64,000 nucleotides of DNA from Acidimicrobiales bacterium (lineage in GTDB: Bacteria > Actinomycetota > Acidimicrobiia > Acidimicrobiales > Bog-793): the NCBI GenBank assembly GCA_035533595.1, contig DATLTN010000027.1:46565-110564 (forward strand), given 5' to 3'. The notes beneath the pieces are model-generated. The model worked only from the letters and a program-made list of their open reading frames with translations. It did no database searches and was not told the origin of the DNA. Of the stretch, positions 1 through 7,371 are shown one piece after another. Numbering within the stretch: the first letter of the stretch is position 1; each line of letters opens with the position of its first letter. Both the position numbers and the translations under genes were made by a program.

Positions 1-164
1 CGGTCAACCCGGCCTTCGACGCGCTCACCGGCGGCTCGGACCGCCCCCGCCGGCTGCGCCGCCGCAGTGCCACCTCCCGCCCGGGCGTGGCGAGCACGGC
101 CGACGCGACCGCGCCAGGAAGCGCTGCCGTCGCCACCACCGGGCCCGCTGTCGGGCCGCGCTGA
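1..164 (+). CDS. Branched-chain amino-acid-type ABC permease, C-terminal end (partial)
   Basis: An open frame enters the window (first full codon at base 3) and stops with TGA at 162-164. The visible 53 residues begin VNPAFDALTGG, followed by an Arg-rich and then Ala/Thr/Pro-rich tail, which suits the cytoplasmic end of a LivM-type permease. The identification rests mainly on context: the stop lies one base before the GTG of a LivG-type ATPase, and LivF follows. Only the tail is present, so the family assignment is inference. Confidence 0.55.
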   Translation, partial: VNPAFDALTGGSDRPRRLRRRSATSRPGVASTADATAPGSAAVATTGPAVGPR

Positions 165-165
165 G

Positions 166-933
166 GTGGCGATCGCGGAGGGCCTCGGCGTCGAGAAGAT
201 CGTCGTCACCTACGGCGGCGTGCGTGCCGTCGACGGCGTCTCGATCGACTTCCGAGCGGGGGCCGTGACCGGGCTGATCGGCCCGAACGGCGCCGGGAAG
301 ACGTCGCTGCTGAACGTCATCGCCGGCGCGCTGCGGGGGGCCGGTGGAACGGTGCGGCTGTTCGGCGAGGACGTGAGCCGTCTCTCGTCCGACGCGCGGG
401 GGCGGCGGGGGATACTCCGCACCTTCCAGACGGCGCGCACCTTCGAGCGTCTGAGCGTCGTCGACAACCTCATCGTCGCCCAGCCCGAACAGCGCGGCGA
501 CCGCCTCCTCACGGCGTTGCTGCGGCCGCGCAGCTGGACGGCGCAGGAGCGGGCCGCTCGGGCCCGTGCCCTCGAGCTCCTCGACCTGTTCGGCATGACC
601 AGCCACGCCGAGGTGCGCGCCGACCAGCTCTCCGGTGGCCAGCGCAAGATCGTCGACTACCTGCGGGCGCTGATGGCGAACCCGAAGGTGCTGCTCCTCG
701 ACGAGCCCTCGGTGGGCCTCGCGCCGGGGGTGCTCGAACGCCTCAGCCAGGACCTCGAGCGGATGAAGGGCGCGGGGGTCTGCATCGTGCTCGTCGAGCA
801 CGAGATGGAGTTCATCCGCAAGTCCTGTGACCACGTGGTCGCGATGGCCAACGGCTCGGTCGTCACCCAGGGGAGCTTCGAGACGGTCGCGGCGAACGAC
901 GACGTGCGCGCCGCCTACCTGGGCCGCCGATGA
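166..933 (+). CDS. livG: ABC transporter ATP-binding protein, LivG type
   Basis: This cytoplasmic ATPase (255 aa) would energise uptake through a LivHM-type permease. Walker A GPNGAGKT lies near residues 39-46, the signature LSGGQRK near 155, Walker B LLLDEP near 178, and the H-loop is in LVEHEME. The long Q-loop insertion FQTARTFERLSV is typical of LivG. I chose GTG 166 because an upstream permease frame ends at 164 and the family starts about here; an in-frame start at 67 would overlap that frame. The stop overlaps the ATG of livF. The substrate is unknown; the downstream Rid and Rieske genes suggest an amino-acid-like or aromatic compound. Confidence 0.9.
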   Translation: MAIAEGLGVEKIVVTYGGVRAVDGVSIDFRAGAVTGLIGPNGAGKTSLLNVIAGALRGAGGTVRLFGEDVSRLSSDARGRRGILRTFQTARTFERLSVVDNLIVAQPEQRGDRLLTALLRPRSWTAQERAARARALELLDLFGMTSHAEVRADQLSGGQRKIVDYLRALMANPKVLLLDEPSVGLAPGVLERLSQDLERMKGAGVCIVLVEHEMEFIRKSCDHVVAMANGSVVTQGSFETVAANDDVRAAYLGRR

Positions 934-1691
934 GCGACCGCCTGCGGGTCGAGGAGCTGTCCGCCGGCTACGCCGAGCCCGTCGTGCGCGGCGTCAGCTT
1001 CTCGAGCGCGCCGGGGGAGATCGTCGCCATCGTGGGCGCGAACGGTGCCGGCAAGAGCACGATCTTGAAGACGATCATGGGCGAGGCGCGCGCGCACTCC
1101 GGTCGCATCCTCTACGAGGAGGAGGAGGTGACCGGCCGCCACGCCGATTACCTCAGCCGTCTCGGCGTCGGCTACGTCCCGCAGCTGCACGACGTCTTCC
1201 CGGGTCTGTCGGTGATGGAGAACCTGAAGATGGGCGGTTACCTGTTGTCGCGGGCACTGCTCGGTCAGCGCATCGAGGCATCGCTGGAGCGCTTTCCGCA
1301 ACTGCGTGCCAAGCGGGGCACGTCGGCGCACAAGCTCTCGGGGGGCGAGCGCAAGCAGCTCGCGCTCGCGCGGGCGCTGATGACCGAGCCGTCGCTCATC
1401 CTCCTCGACGAGCCGACCTCCAACCTCTCGCCGAACATCGCCGACGACCTGCTCTACCGCTACGTGCCATCGCTCGCCCAGGAGGGTCGCAGCGTCGTGC
1501 TCGTCGAGCAGCGCGTCGAGGCGGCGCTCACGAACGCGCACCGGGGGTGCCTGATCGGCGGCGGCACGATGCGCCGCGCGGGGACGGCGGCCGACGTCCT
1601 CGATTTCGTGCGGGAGCACGGGCTGCTCGTCGACACGGCGAGCGAGCAGGCCAAGGGTGCCGGCGGTCGGCCGGACGAAAGCGAGGCGTGA
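930..1691 (+). CDS. livF: ABC transporter ATP-binding protein, LivF type
   Basis: This is the second ATPase (253 aa) of a branched-chain amino-acid-type importer. Walker A GANGAGKST lies near residue 36, the signature is LSGGERKQLALARAL, Walker B is LILLDEPTSNLSP, and the H-loop LVEQRVE has Gln in place of the usual His, as is common in LivF. ATG 930 overlaps the livG stop by four bases (ATGA), implying translational coupling. A Rid-domain gene starts immediately after the stop, so transporter and putative enzymes appear to share one transcript. Confidence 0.9.
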   Translation: MSDRLRVEELSAGYAEPVVRGVSFSSAPGEIVAIVGANGAGKSTILKTIMGEARAHSGRILYEEEEVTGRHADYLSRLGVGYVPQLHDVFPGLSVMENLKMGGYLLSRALLGQRIEASLERFPQLRAKRGTSAHKLSGGERKQLALARALMTEPSLILLDEPTSNLSPNIADDLLYRYVPSLAQEGRSVVLVEQRVEAALTNAHRGCLIGGGTMRRAGTAADVLDFVREHGLLVDTASEQAKGAGGRPDESEA

Positions 1692-2447
1692 ATGCACAGC
1701 TTCACCGAGGTCTTCCGGAGCTTCGATCCGATCCCCGTCGGCTACCGCAACGGCGCCCTCGTGACCGGGCTGCGCATCGACGGCCGCGACCCCGACAGTG
1801 GCGAGCTCGGCCACGGCATCGAGGCGCAGCTGGCCAATGCCTACGAGAACCTCCGGCGCGCCGTCGAGGCGGCCGGTGGCAGCACCGACAACATCGGGCA
1901 GGTGAGCTTTTTCCTCGCGGACTTCGACGACCGCGCGGCGATCAACCCCCCCTGGGTCGCGATGTTCCCCGACGAGAACGACCGGCCCACCTACAAGTTC
2001 ATGCCCGCCCCCCTCCCCGAGGGGGAGCTCGTGCAGATGGAGTTCTACGCGGTGCTGGGCGAGCGGCGGACCGACATCCACCTCACGGGGGTCGCGCACG
2101 CGAACCCGATCCCGATGGCGGTGCGGATCGGCGCCTACCTGTTCAGCTCGCGGGTGCTCGCCTATGACCCCGCGACCGCGCAGCCCGCCGAGGGCAACGA
2201 GGCGCAGGCGCGCTTTCTCTACGAGAACGTCAACGCGGTGATCGACGCCGCGGGGATGTCCTGGTCCGACGTCGTGCAAGGTCGCGGCTTCCTCGCCGAC
2301 CTCGCCGAGGAGCCGCTGCTCGGGGGGCCGTGGGCCGAGCGCTTCCCCGACGCCGCCGCCCGCCCGCCGCTGCACCTCGTCCGCTACGGCGCCGGGGCGC
2401 TGCGCGTGATGCTTGAGATCGTCGCCGAAGAGGGAGCAGGCCAGTGA
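1692..2447 (+). CDS. Tandem two-domain Rid (YjgF/UK114) protein 1
   Basis: The 251-residue protein consists of two Rid-like folds (about 1-125 and 126-251). Each has the family pattern of a beta strand, a helix with the AAGGS/DN motif (EAAGGSTDNIGQV), and a C-terminal strand. Canonical RidA deaminates reactive enamines and imines using a conserved Arg in an ARxC-type motif. Here domain 1 reads RPTYKF at that place and domain 2 has no match, so imine deamination cannot be assumed. It is the first of three adjacent homologues and follows livF directly (TGA then ATG). Exact function is unknown; a role in the same catabolic pathway is inferred. Confidence 0.75.
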   Translation: MHSFTEVFRSFDPIPVGYRNGALVTGLRIDGRDPDSGELGHGIEAQLANAYENLRRAVEAAGGSTDNIGQVSFFLADFDDRAAINPPWVAMFPDENDRPTYKFMPAPLPEGELVQMEFYAVLGERRTDIHLTGVAHANPIPMAVRIGAYLFSSRVLAYDPATAQPAEGNEAQARFLYENVNAVIDAAGMSWSDVVQGRGFLADLAEEPLLGGPWAERFPDAAARPPLHLVRYGAGALRVMLEIVAEEGAGQ

Positions 2448-3214
2448 GTGGGTTGCACACGCTGTTCGAGGTCTATCCGGAGGCGGCACGGGCGACGCTC
2501 CCTCTCGGGCTGCGCGTCGAGGACCTCGTCGTCGCCGGCGGCATCAACGGTTGTGACCCGGAGACCGGTGAGCCGGTCGGCGGCCTCGAGGAGCAGGTCG
2601 CCGCGGCGTACCAGAAGATGGCCTTCCTGATGGAGAGCGCTGGGGGCTCCCTCGACAACGTCGGCCGCGCCGTGGCCTACGTCACCGACATTGAGCACCG
2701 TGAGCCGGTCAACGGCCAATGGTGGGAGGCGGTCTTCCCGGATCCGGCCGACCGCCCGGCGTACAAGGTCATCCTCGCCGAGCTCCCTCCGGGTGAGCTC
2801 GTGCGCCTCGACTTCGTGGGCGTGCTCAACGCGAGGAGGACGCGCTTTGACCTGCCGGGGATACCGGCGCGGGACCCGACGGTGCGCATCGGCGAGATGA
2901 TCTTCAGCTCGCGCTGCCACGGCATCGACGGCGCGACGGGCGAACTCGCCCCCGGTGGCCTCGTCCCCGAGGCGGCCCGGACCTTCCAGACGCTGCGCGA
3001 GCTCGCGGTGGCCGCCGGAGGCTCCCCTCACGACATCGTGCAGCTGAACGCGTTCGGCAAGACCGCGGACTACATCGCGCCGGCGCGCGCGGAGTTCGCA
3101 CGCGCCTTCGCCGACATCGACCCGAAGCCGGCCTTCAACCCGCTCGTGAACTTCATCACCCCGCGCTTTGAGATCAGCGTGGAGATGATCGCGGTCGTCG
3201 GGGGCCAACGATGA
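2444..3214 (+). CDS. Tandem two-domain Rid (YjgF/UK114) protein 2
   Basis: A second double-Rid protein (256 aa) resembles its neighbours in layout but is clearly divergent in sequence. Domain 1 has the helix motif ESAGGSLDNVGRA and the strand DRPAYKVILAELPPGE; domain 2 has VAAGGSPHDIVQLN. The position of the catalytic Arg of RidA is Ala in domain 1 and appears to be Phe in domain 2. The GTG start overlaps the preceding stop (GTGA) with GGAGCAGG upstream as Shine-Dalgarno sequence, and its stop overlaps the next ATG. The three genes are therefore translationally coupled and may form a hetero-oligomer, because Rid proteins normally trimerise. Confidence 0.75.
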   Translation: MSGLHTLFEVYPEAARATLPLGLRVEDLVVAGGINGCDPETGEPVGGLEEQVAAAYQKMAFLMESAGGSLDNVGRAVAYVTDIEHREPVNGQWWEAVFPDPADRPAYKVILAELPPGELVRLDFVGVLNARRTRFDLPGIPARDPTVRIGEMIFSSRCHGIDGATGELAPGGLVPEAARTFQTLRELAVAAGGSPHDIVQLNAFGKTADYIAPARAEFARAFADIDPKPAFNPLVNFITPRFEISVEMIAVVGGQR

Positions 3215-3957
3215 CCGCGCCGATGCTGCGCGAGGTCTTCATCGACCCGCAGGGCGGTGCGCCGGCCGACGGGATGCGCATCGGCGACCTCGTCTTCGCG
3301 CCCCTGCTCCGGGCTCGACCGGCGGGCGGCCCGGCCGGCGAGGAGCGCACCCGTGCCCAGCTCGCCGAGGTGCTCGACACGATGGACCGCTTCCTCGACG
3401 CCGCCGGCGCGACGCGAGGCGACGTCGTGCGCGTCACCTTCTTCCTCCGCGACGTGCTCGAGCGCCCGATCCTGAACGACGTCTGGGAGCGTTGGTACCC
3501 GGACGCCGCCGACCGGCCGCCGCACAAGTACGTGCCCGGTGTCCATCCCGACGGAGTGAACGTCGCGATCCAGGTGCTCGCCCTGTTGGGTGCCCGTCGC
3601 GAGGTGCTCGAGATCCCCGGCGTGCAGCACGGCGATCCGATGTCGATGGGCGCCCTCACGGCGAACCTCGTCACCTCCTCGCGGCTGTTCGGCGCGCAGG
3701 AGGACCTCGACGACCAGATCACGCTGATCCTGGAGCGCGCCGCGATCCTCCTCGGCGGAGCGGGCGGCGGCCTCGGGAACCTCACGCAGGCGACGTTCTT
3801 CGTCGGGTCGGGGGAGATCGGCGAGGCGGTCCGCCGGCGCTGGGACGCCGAGCCGCCGGCGGAGGGCGCGCGGATGCACATCATCGAGGCGGATCTCGGG
3901 GGTGGCAACGGCTACCCGCGGGTGGAGATCCTCGGCCTCGTGGACCATCAAGAGTAA
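3211..3957 (+). CDS. Tandem two-domain Rid (YjgF/UK114) protein 3, retaining the catalytic-type Arg
   Basis: The third double-Rid protein has 248 residues. Domain 1 (DAAGATRGDVVRV, then DRPPHKYVPG) lacks the RidA arginine. Domain 2 ends with ARMHIIEADL followed by a strand RVEILGLV, which aligns with the ARSCVEVARL type motif of active RidA and places Arg221 at the catalytic position. It is the only one of the six domains in the cluster that does so. ATG 3211 overlaps the previous stop by four bases. Domain 2 lacks most of the usual helix spacing, so the alignment should be confirmed structurally. Confidence 0.72.
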   Translation: MTAPMLREVFIDPQGGAPADGMRIGDLVFAPLLRARPAGGPAGEERTRAQLAEVLDTMDRFLDAAGATRGDVVRVTFFLRDVLERPILNDVWERWYPDAADRPPHKYVPGVHPDGVNVAIQVLALLGARREVLEIPGVQHGDPMSMGALTANLVTSSRLFGAQEDLDDQITLILERAAILLGGAGGGLGNLTQATFFVGSGEIGEAVRRRWDAEPPAEGARMHIIEADLGGGNGYPRVEILGLVDHQE

Positions 3958-3969
3958 GGAGGTCGGCCG

Positions 3970-4455
3970 GTGATCGAACTGAAGACTCTCAGCCTCGAGG
4001 ACGCGAACCGCGTGATCCAGGCCGTCTCGGCGGCGGCGCTCGAGGCCAACCCGCGGATGTGGCCGGGCCTCGGCATCGTCGTCGTCGACAAGTACGGCCA
4101 GATCATCGCGGCGGCCCGCATGGACGGCATGGCGCCGCGCTTCTTCCATGCTGCGCACCGCAAGGCGTACACCGCGGCGGTGATGGAGCGGGACACCGCG
4201 GGCGTCATCGAGTTCTGGAACCGACAGGAGAAAGAGGGGCACCGCGGCCCGCACGACTGGAACGACCCGATGCTCACGACGCTGCCCGGCGGCTACGTCG
4301 TACGCCACGGAAGCCAGATCCTCGGCGGCATCGGCGTGGCCGGCGGCACCACCTCACCGCACGGGGACGACGACTTCGCGGAGATCGCCATCTCGGCGCT
4401 CGGCGAAGGGTTCCGCCACACCCCGAACTGGGAGCCGAAGGTGCCCGGTGACTGA
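3970..4455 (+). CDS. GlcG/HbpS-like (DUF336) protein
   Basis: The 161-residue protein shows the GlcG/HbpS family pattern: an N-terminal helix (SLEDANRVIQAVSAAA), a strand with VVVVDKYGQIIAAARMDGM, a helix with AHRKAYTAA, and a glycine-rich end containing GGIGVAGG. Family members bind haem or cobalamin, or occur as accessory proteins beside catabolic oxidoreductases; the role is rarely proven. GTG 3970 follows a strong AAGGAGG at 3956-3962. It closes the transporter-Rid gene string, before the intergenic operator that precedes the Rieske gene. Confidence 0.8.
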   Translation: MIELKTLSLEDANRVIQAVSAAALEANPRMWPGLGIVVVDKYGQIIAAARMDGMAPRFFHAAHRKAYTAAVMERDTAGVIEFWNRQEKEGHRGPHDWNDPMLTTLPGGYVVRHGSQILGGIGVAGGTTSPHGDDDFAEIAISALGEGFRHTPNWEPKVPGD

Positions 4456-4477
4456 CTCCGTGGACGGCGTCGCGCGA

Positions 4478-4489
4478 ATTGCATACAAT
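4478..4489. promoter_or_regulatory. AT-rich palindrome, probable GntR-type operator/promoter of the Rieske gene
   Basis: ATTGCATACAAT matches its reverse complement at 10 of 12 positions and stands out as an AT-rich island in GC-rich DNA, 36 bases before the Rieske oxygenase start. The embedded TACAAT is a good -10 box. Operators of the type TTGTATACAA are typical of FCD-family GntR regulators such as those of aromatic catabolism. No GntR gene lies in the window, so the regulator is unidentified. Confidence 0.5.
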
Positions 4490-4524
4490 ATGTTTGATCC
4501 GCAAAGGTAAGAGGGAGGAGCACC

Positions 4525-5826
4525 GTGCCGGTCTTCACCGATGAGAGCGACATGCTCAATCACACTGGCCCCGGAACTCCGATGGGTGAGCTGCTGCGCC
4601 GCTTCTGGGTGCCGGTGCTGCTCGCCGAAGAGCTCCCGGGCCCGTGGAGCCCGCCCGTGCGGACGACGCTGCTCGGCGAGCGCCTCGTGGCCTTCCGCGA
4701 CACCGAGGGGCGCATCGCCTTCCTCCAGGAGTTCTGCGCCCACCGTCGCGCCTCGCTGTTCTTCGGGCGCAATGAGAGCGAGGACTCGCCCGACCACAAG
4801 GCGGGCCTCCGCTGCGCCTACCACGGCTGGAAGTACGACGTCACCGGGCAGTGCATCGACATGCCGAACGAGCCCGAGAACAGCCGCTTCAAGGAGCACG
4901 TGCAGATCACCTCCTACCCGGGGGTCGAGCGCGGCGGGGCGATCTGGGCCTACCTCGGCCCCCCGGAGCTGATCCCGGACCTGCCCGACCTCGAGTGGTG
5001 CGTCGTCCCGAGCGACTACCGCTACCTCTCCAAGCGCTTCGAGAGCGTCTGCTTCACCCAGGCGATGGAAGGCGGGATCGACTCGAGCCACGTCTCGTTC
5101 CTCCACGCCGACGCCGGGTACTGGCAGGGCTACGGGGAGCTCATCGATCCCGTGGTGATGACCCACGACACCGCTCCCCGCTTCTTCGTGGAGCCGACCG
5201 AGTACGGCCTGCTGATCGGTGCCCGTCGCGACGCGGCGGACGGCGGCTACTACTGGCGGGTGACGCAGTGGATCATGCCCGTCTTCCAGTACATCCCGAG
5301 GACCGGCGACGGCGCGATCGGCGGCCACGCGTGGGTGCCGATCGACGACACGCACTGCTGGGCCTGGAGCATCACCTACCACCCCGACCGTCCCCTCACC
5401 GACGCGGAGGTGCACTCCTGCACCGACGGCCTCGGCATCCACGTCGAAGCCATCCCCGGCACGTCGTTCGCCGCGCAGAACGAGGAGAACGACTACAAGA
5501 TCGACCGTCGCCTGCAGGCGCACATGCTCTCGCTGAGCGGGATCTACGGCGTCGGCGCTCAGGACCAGGCGATGCAGGAGAGCATGGGGCCCGAGTCCGA
5601 CGCGAGCCGCGATCATCTCGGAAGCTCCGACGCCGCGATCATCGCGATGCGCAAGCGCCTCATCGCCGAGGCGCGCGCGCACGCCGAAGGCGGTGAGCCG
5701 ACCGGCCTCGACCCGATGGTCCAGCGCGTGCGCTCGACCTCCGCGTTCTTGAGCGAGGACCAGGACTGGACCGTCGCCACCGCGGAGCAGCGGCGAGCGG
5801 TCTCGCGTCACTACTCCGGGGTCTAG
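4525..5826 (+). CDS. Rieske [2Fe-2S] ring-hydroxylating oxygenase, phthalate-dioxygenase type, alpha subunit
   Basis: This 433-residue protein is the terminal oxygenase of a Rieske non-haem iron system, which hydroxylates or demethylates an aromatic ring using electrons from a reductase. The Rieske ligands are C71-x-H73 (EFCAHR) and C97-x2-H100 (CAYHGWK). The mononuclear iron facial triad fits D186, H189 and H194 (IDSSHVSFLH). The length and the Met/Phe-rich N-terminus fit the phthalate 4,5-dioxygenase/vanillate demethylase group. GTG 4525 follows GGGAGGAG. No ferredoxin or reductase gene is nearby, so the partner is encoded elsewhere. The substrate is unknown. Confidence 0.9.
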   Translation: MPVFTDESDMLNHTGPGTPMGELLRRFWVPVLLAEELPGPWSPPVRTTLLGERLVAFRDTEGRIAFLQEFCAHRRASLFFGRNESEDSPDHKAGLRCAYHGWKYDVTGQCIDMPNEPENSRFKEHVQITSYPGVERGGAIWAYLGPPELIPDLPDLEWCVVPSDYRYLSKRFESVCFTQAMEGGIDSSHVSFLHADAGYWQGYGELIDPVVMTHDTAPRFFVEPTEYGLLIGARRDAADGGYYWRVTQWIMPVFQYIPRTGDGAIGGHAWVPIDDTHCWAWSITYHPDRPLTDAEVHSCTDGLGIHVEAIPGTSFAAQNEENDYKIDRRLQAHMLSLSGIYGVGAQDQAMQESMGPESDASRDHLGSSDAAIIAMRKRLIAEARAHAEGGEPTGLDPMVQRVRSTSAFLSEDQDWTVATAEQRRAVSRHYSGV

Positions 5827-5958
5827 TTCCGCCCGGGGTGCGCACCGGCATCGCGGCGGGGAGCCGAGGCGCACCGCCGCCGTCTGCAGGCCTCGCCTTT
5901 GCAGTTGCTCGGCGCGCGAGCGTCGCCAGGCCGTGCCGCCGGCACGCGAAGGAGCACC

Positions 5959-6288
5959 GTGGCTGTTGATCTCGAGTTCGAAAAGTTCCGCGACTACCTC
6001 GCGATCCCCTACGTCGCGGTCATCTACTCGCTCGAGCGGGAGGACGGGGAGTGGGTCCGGCGGGCGGAGTACCCCGAGCTGCCGGAGTGTGCCGCGGAGG
6101 CGGAGTCGGCCACCGAGGCCATCGAGCTGCTCGAGGCCGAGCGCGTCCGGGTGATCGTCGAGATGGTCCGCCGCGGTGACGAGCCGCCGCGACCGCGACC
6201 GCCGCTGCGCTCGGGGGTCTCCGGGCTCTCCTCGTTGCCGTCGCGGGAGCTGTTCCTCATGGTCCAGTCCAAGGCCGCCGGGGCGTAG
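5959..6288 (+). CDS. Small HicB-like protein, no toxin partner
   Basis: The frame extends upstream to 5899, but GTG 5959 preceded by AAGGAG (5949-5954) is the better start and gives 109 residues. The segment YVAVIYSLEREDGEWV, then AEYPELPECAAEAES, then a helix ATEAIELLEAERVRVIVEM, matches the HicB/UPF0150 half-toxin-antitoxin fold. The C-terminal part is Pro/Arg-rich (PPRPRPPL) and ends without a clear DNA-binding domain. No HicA-like gene lies next to it. Its position after the Rieske gene suggests an accessory or regulatory role; antitoxin function is not supported. Confidence 0.55.
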   Translation: MAVDLEFEKFRDYLAIPYVAVIYSLEREDGEWVRRAEYPELPECAAEAESATEAIELLEAERVRVIVEMVRRGDEPPRPRPPLRSGVSGLSSLPSRELFLMVQSKAAGA

Positions 6289-6403
6289 GCGGCCAGCCCC
6301 CATGTCGGCGGCGGGTCCCCTCCGCCGGGCGATCGTCGCCCTCGCGACAAGGCGCGCGAGGCCGGTCAGCTCTCCGAGGCGGGGACCGCCGAAGCGGTCG
6401 CGA

Positions 6404-6432
6404 TTGCCCGCACCCCCCGGATCCCGTAAGCT
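6404..6432 (+). promoter_or_regulatory. Sigma70-type promoter of rplM-rpsI
   Basis: TTGCCC at 6404-6409 and TAAGCT at 6427-6432 are separated by 17 bases. Transcription should start near 6439, leaving a leader of about 70 bases before rplM. The leader contains complementary GGTGC/GGCGCC-type segments that could fold, possibly for L13 feedback control. This is inferred from sequence only. Confidence 0.5.
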
Positions 6433-6510
6433 CTCCTACCCGGTGCTTCGGCGCCAGATGGCGCGCGGATACGCCGGTGCCACGTTGCAATGAACACGGA
6501 GATTTCCCTG

Positions 6511-6960
6511 GTGCGAACCTTCTCACCAAAATCGAGCGACATCACGCGCGCCTGGCTCGTCGTCGACGCCGATTCCATGGTGCTCGGCCGCCTCGCCACC
6601 GAGGTGGCGCGGATCCTGCGCGGCAAGCACAAGCCGATCTTCGCCCCGCACGTCGACACCGGTGACCACGTCATCGTCACCAACGCCGCGAAGATCGTGC
6701 TCACGGCCAACAAGGGCGAGCAGAAGATGGCCTACCGCCATTCCGGCTACCCCGGGGGGATCAGGGCCACGAGCTACGGCAACCTGCTCACCAACAAGCC
6801 CGAGGAGCTCGTGCGGCGCGCCGTGCGCGGCATGCTGCCGAAGGGCACCCTCGGCCGCCAGATGCTCAACAAGTTGAAGGTCTACGCCGGCCCGGAGCAC
6901 CCGCACGCCGCGCAGGCACCCCAGCCGCTCGAGATCCCCGGCGCACGCCGGGCCTCGTAG
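6511..6960 (+). CDS. rplM: 50S ribosomal protein L13
   Basis: The protein belongs to the large ribosomal subunit. The hallmark sequences [48 protein letters not shown] and [11 protein letters not shown] are all present. I place the start at GTG 6511 (149 aa), because CGGAG at 6497-6501 is well spaced from it and the family usually begins close to RTFSPK. The in-frame ATG at 6490 has no ribosome-binding site. rpsI follows after ten bases, the usual bacterial pair. Confidence 0.95.
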   Translation: MRTFSPKSSDITRAWLVVDADSMVLGRLATEVARILRGKHKPIFAPHVDTGDHVIVTNAAKIVLTANKGEQKMAYRHSGYPGGIRATSYGNLLTNKPEELVRRAVRGMLPKGTLGRQMLNKLKVYAGPEHPHAAQAPQPLEIPGARRAS

Positions 6961-6970
6961 GAGAAGCCAG

Positions 6971-7363
6971 ATGGCCAAGCCGCTCGTCCAGTCCACCGGT
7001 CGCCGCAAGGCGGCGGTCGCCCGCGTCCGCCTCCGCGACGGGGACGGCAAGATCACGATCAACCGGCGCCCCTTCGAGGAGTACTTCCCCTCCGCGACGG
7101 CGCGCATGCACGCCACCGAGGCGCTGCGCGTGTCCGCCCAGCAGGAGCGCTTCGACGTCGACGCGACGATCGACGGCGGTGGCATCTCCGGCCAGGCGGG
7201 AGCGCTCCGTCTCGGTATCGCCCGTGGCCTCATCGCGCTCGACCCCGAGCTGCGGGGGGCCCTCAAGAAGGCCGGCCTGCTGACGCGCGACGCCCGCGAG
7301 AAGGAGAGCAAGAAGTACGGCCTGAAGAAGGCCCGCAAGGCGCCGCAGTACTCCAAGCGCTGA
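6971..7363 (+). CDS. rpsI: 30S ribosomal protein S9
   Basis: This small-subunit protein has 130 residues. The N-terminal [12 protein letters not shown], central [11 protein letters not shown] and [19 protein letters not shown], and the basic tail [12 protein letters not shown] that reaches the P-site are all conserved. ATG 6971 follows GGAGAAG. It is co-transcribed with rplM, and glmM starts nine bases after the stop, as in many actinobacteria. Confidence 0.96.
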   Translation: MAKPLVQSTGRRKAAVARVRLRDGDGKITINRRPFEEYFPSATARMHATEALRVSAQQERFDVDATIDGGGISGQAGALRLGIARGLIALDPELRGALKKAGLLTRDAREKESKKYGLKKARKAPQYSKR

Positions 7364-7371
7364 TCGCGCCG

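Noticed and set aside
5827..5958. N-terminal extension of the HicB-like gene from 5899
   Set aside because: The extra 20 residues are Arg/Ala/Gly-rich and lack a ribosome-binding site; AAGGAG stands just before GTG 5959.
6490..6510. ATG start seven codons upstream of the rplM start
   Set aside because: It has no ribosome-binding site, while GTG 6511 has a well-spaced GGAG and gives the usual L13 N-terminus.
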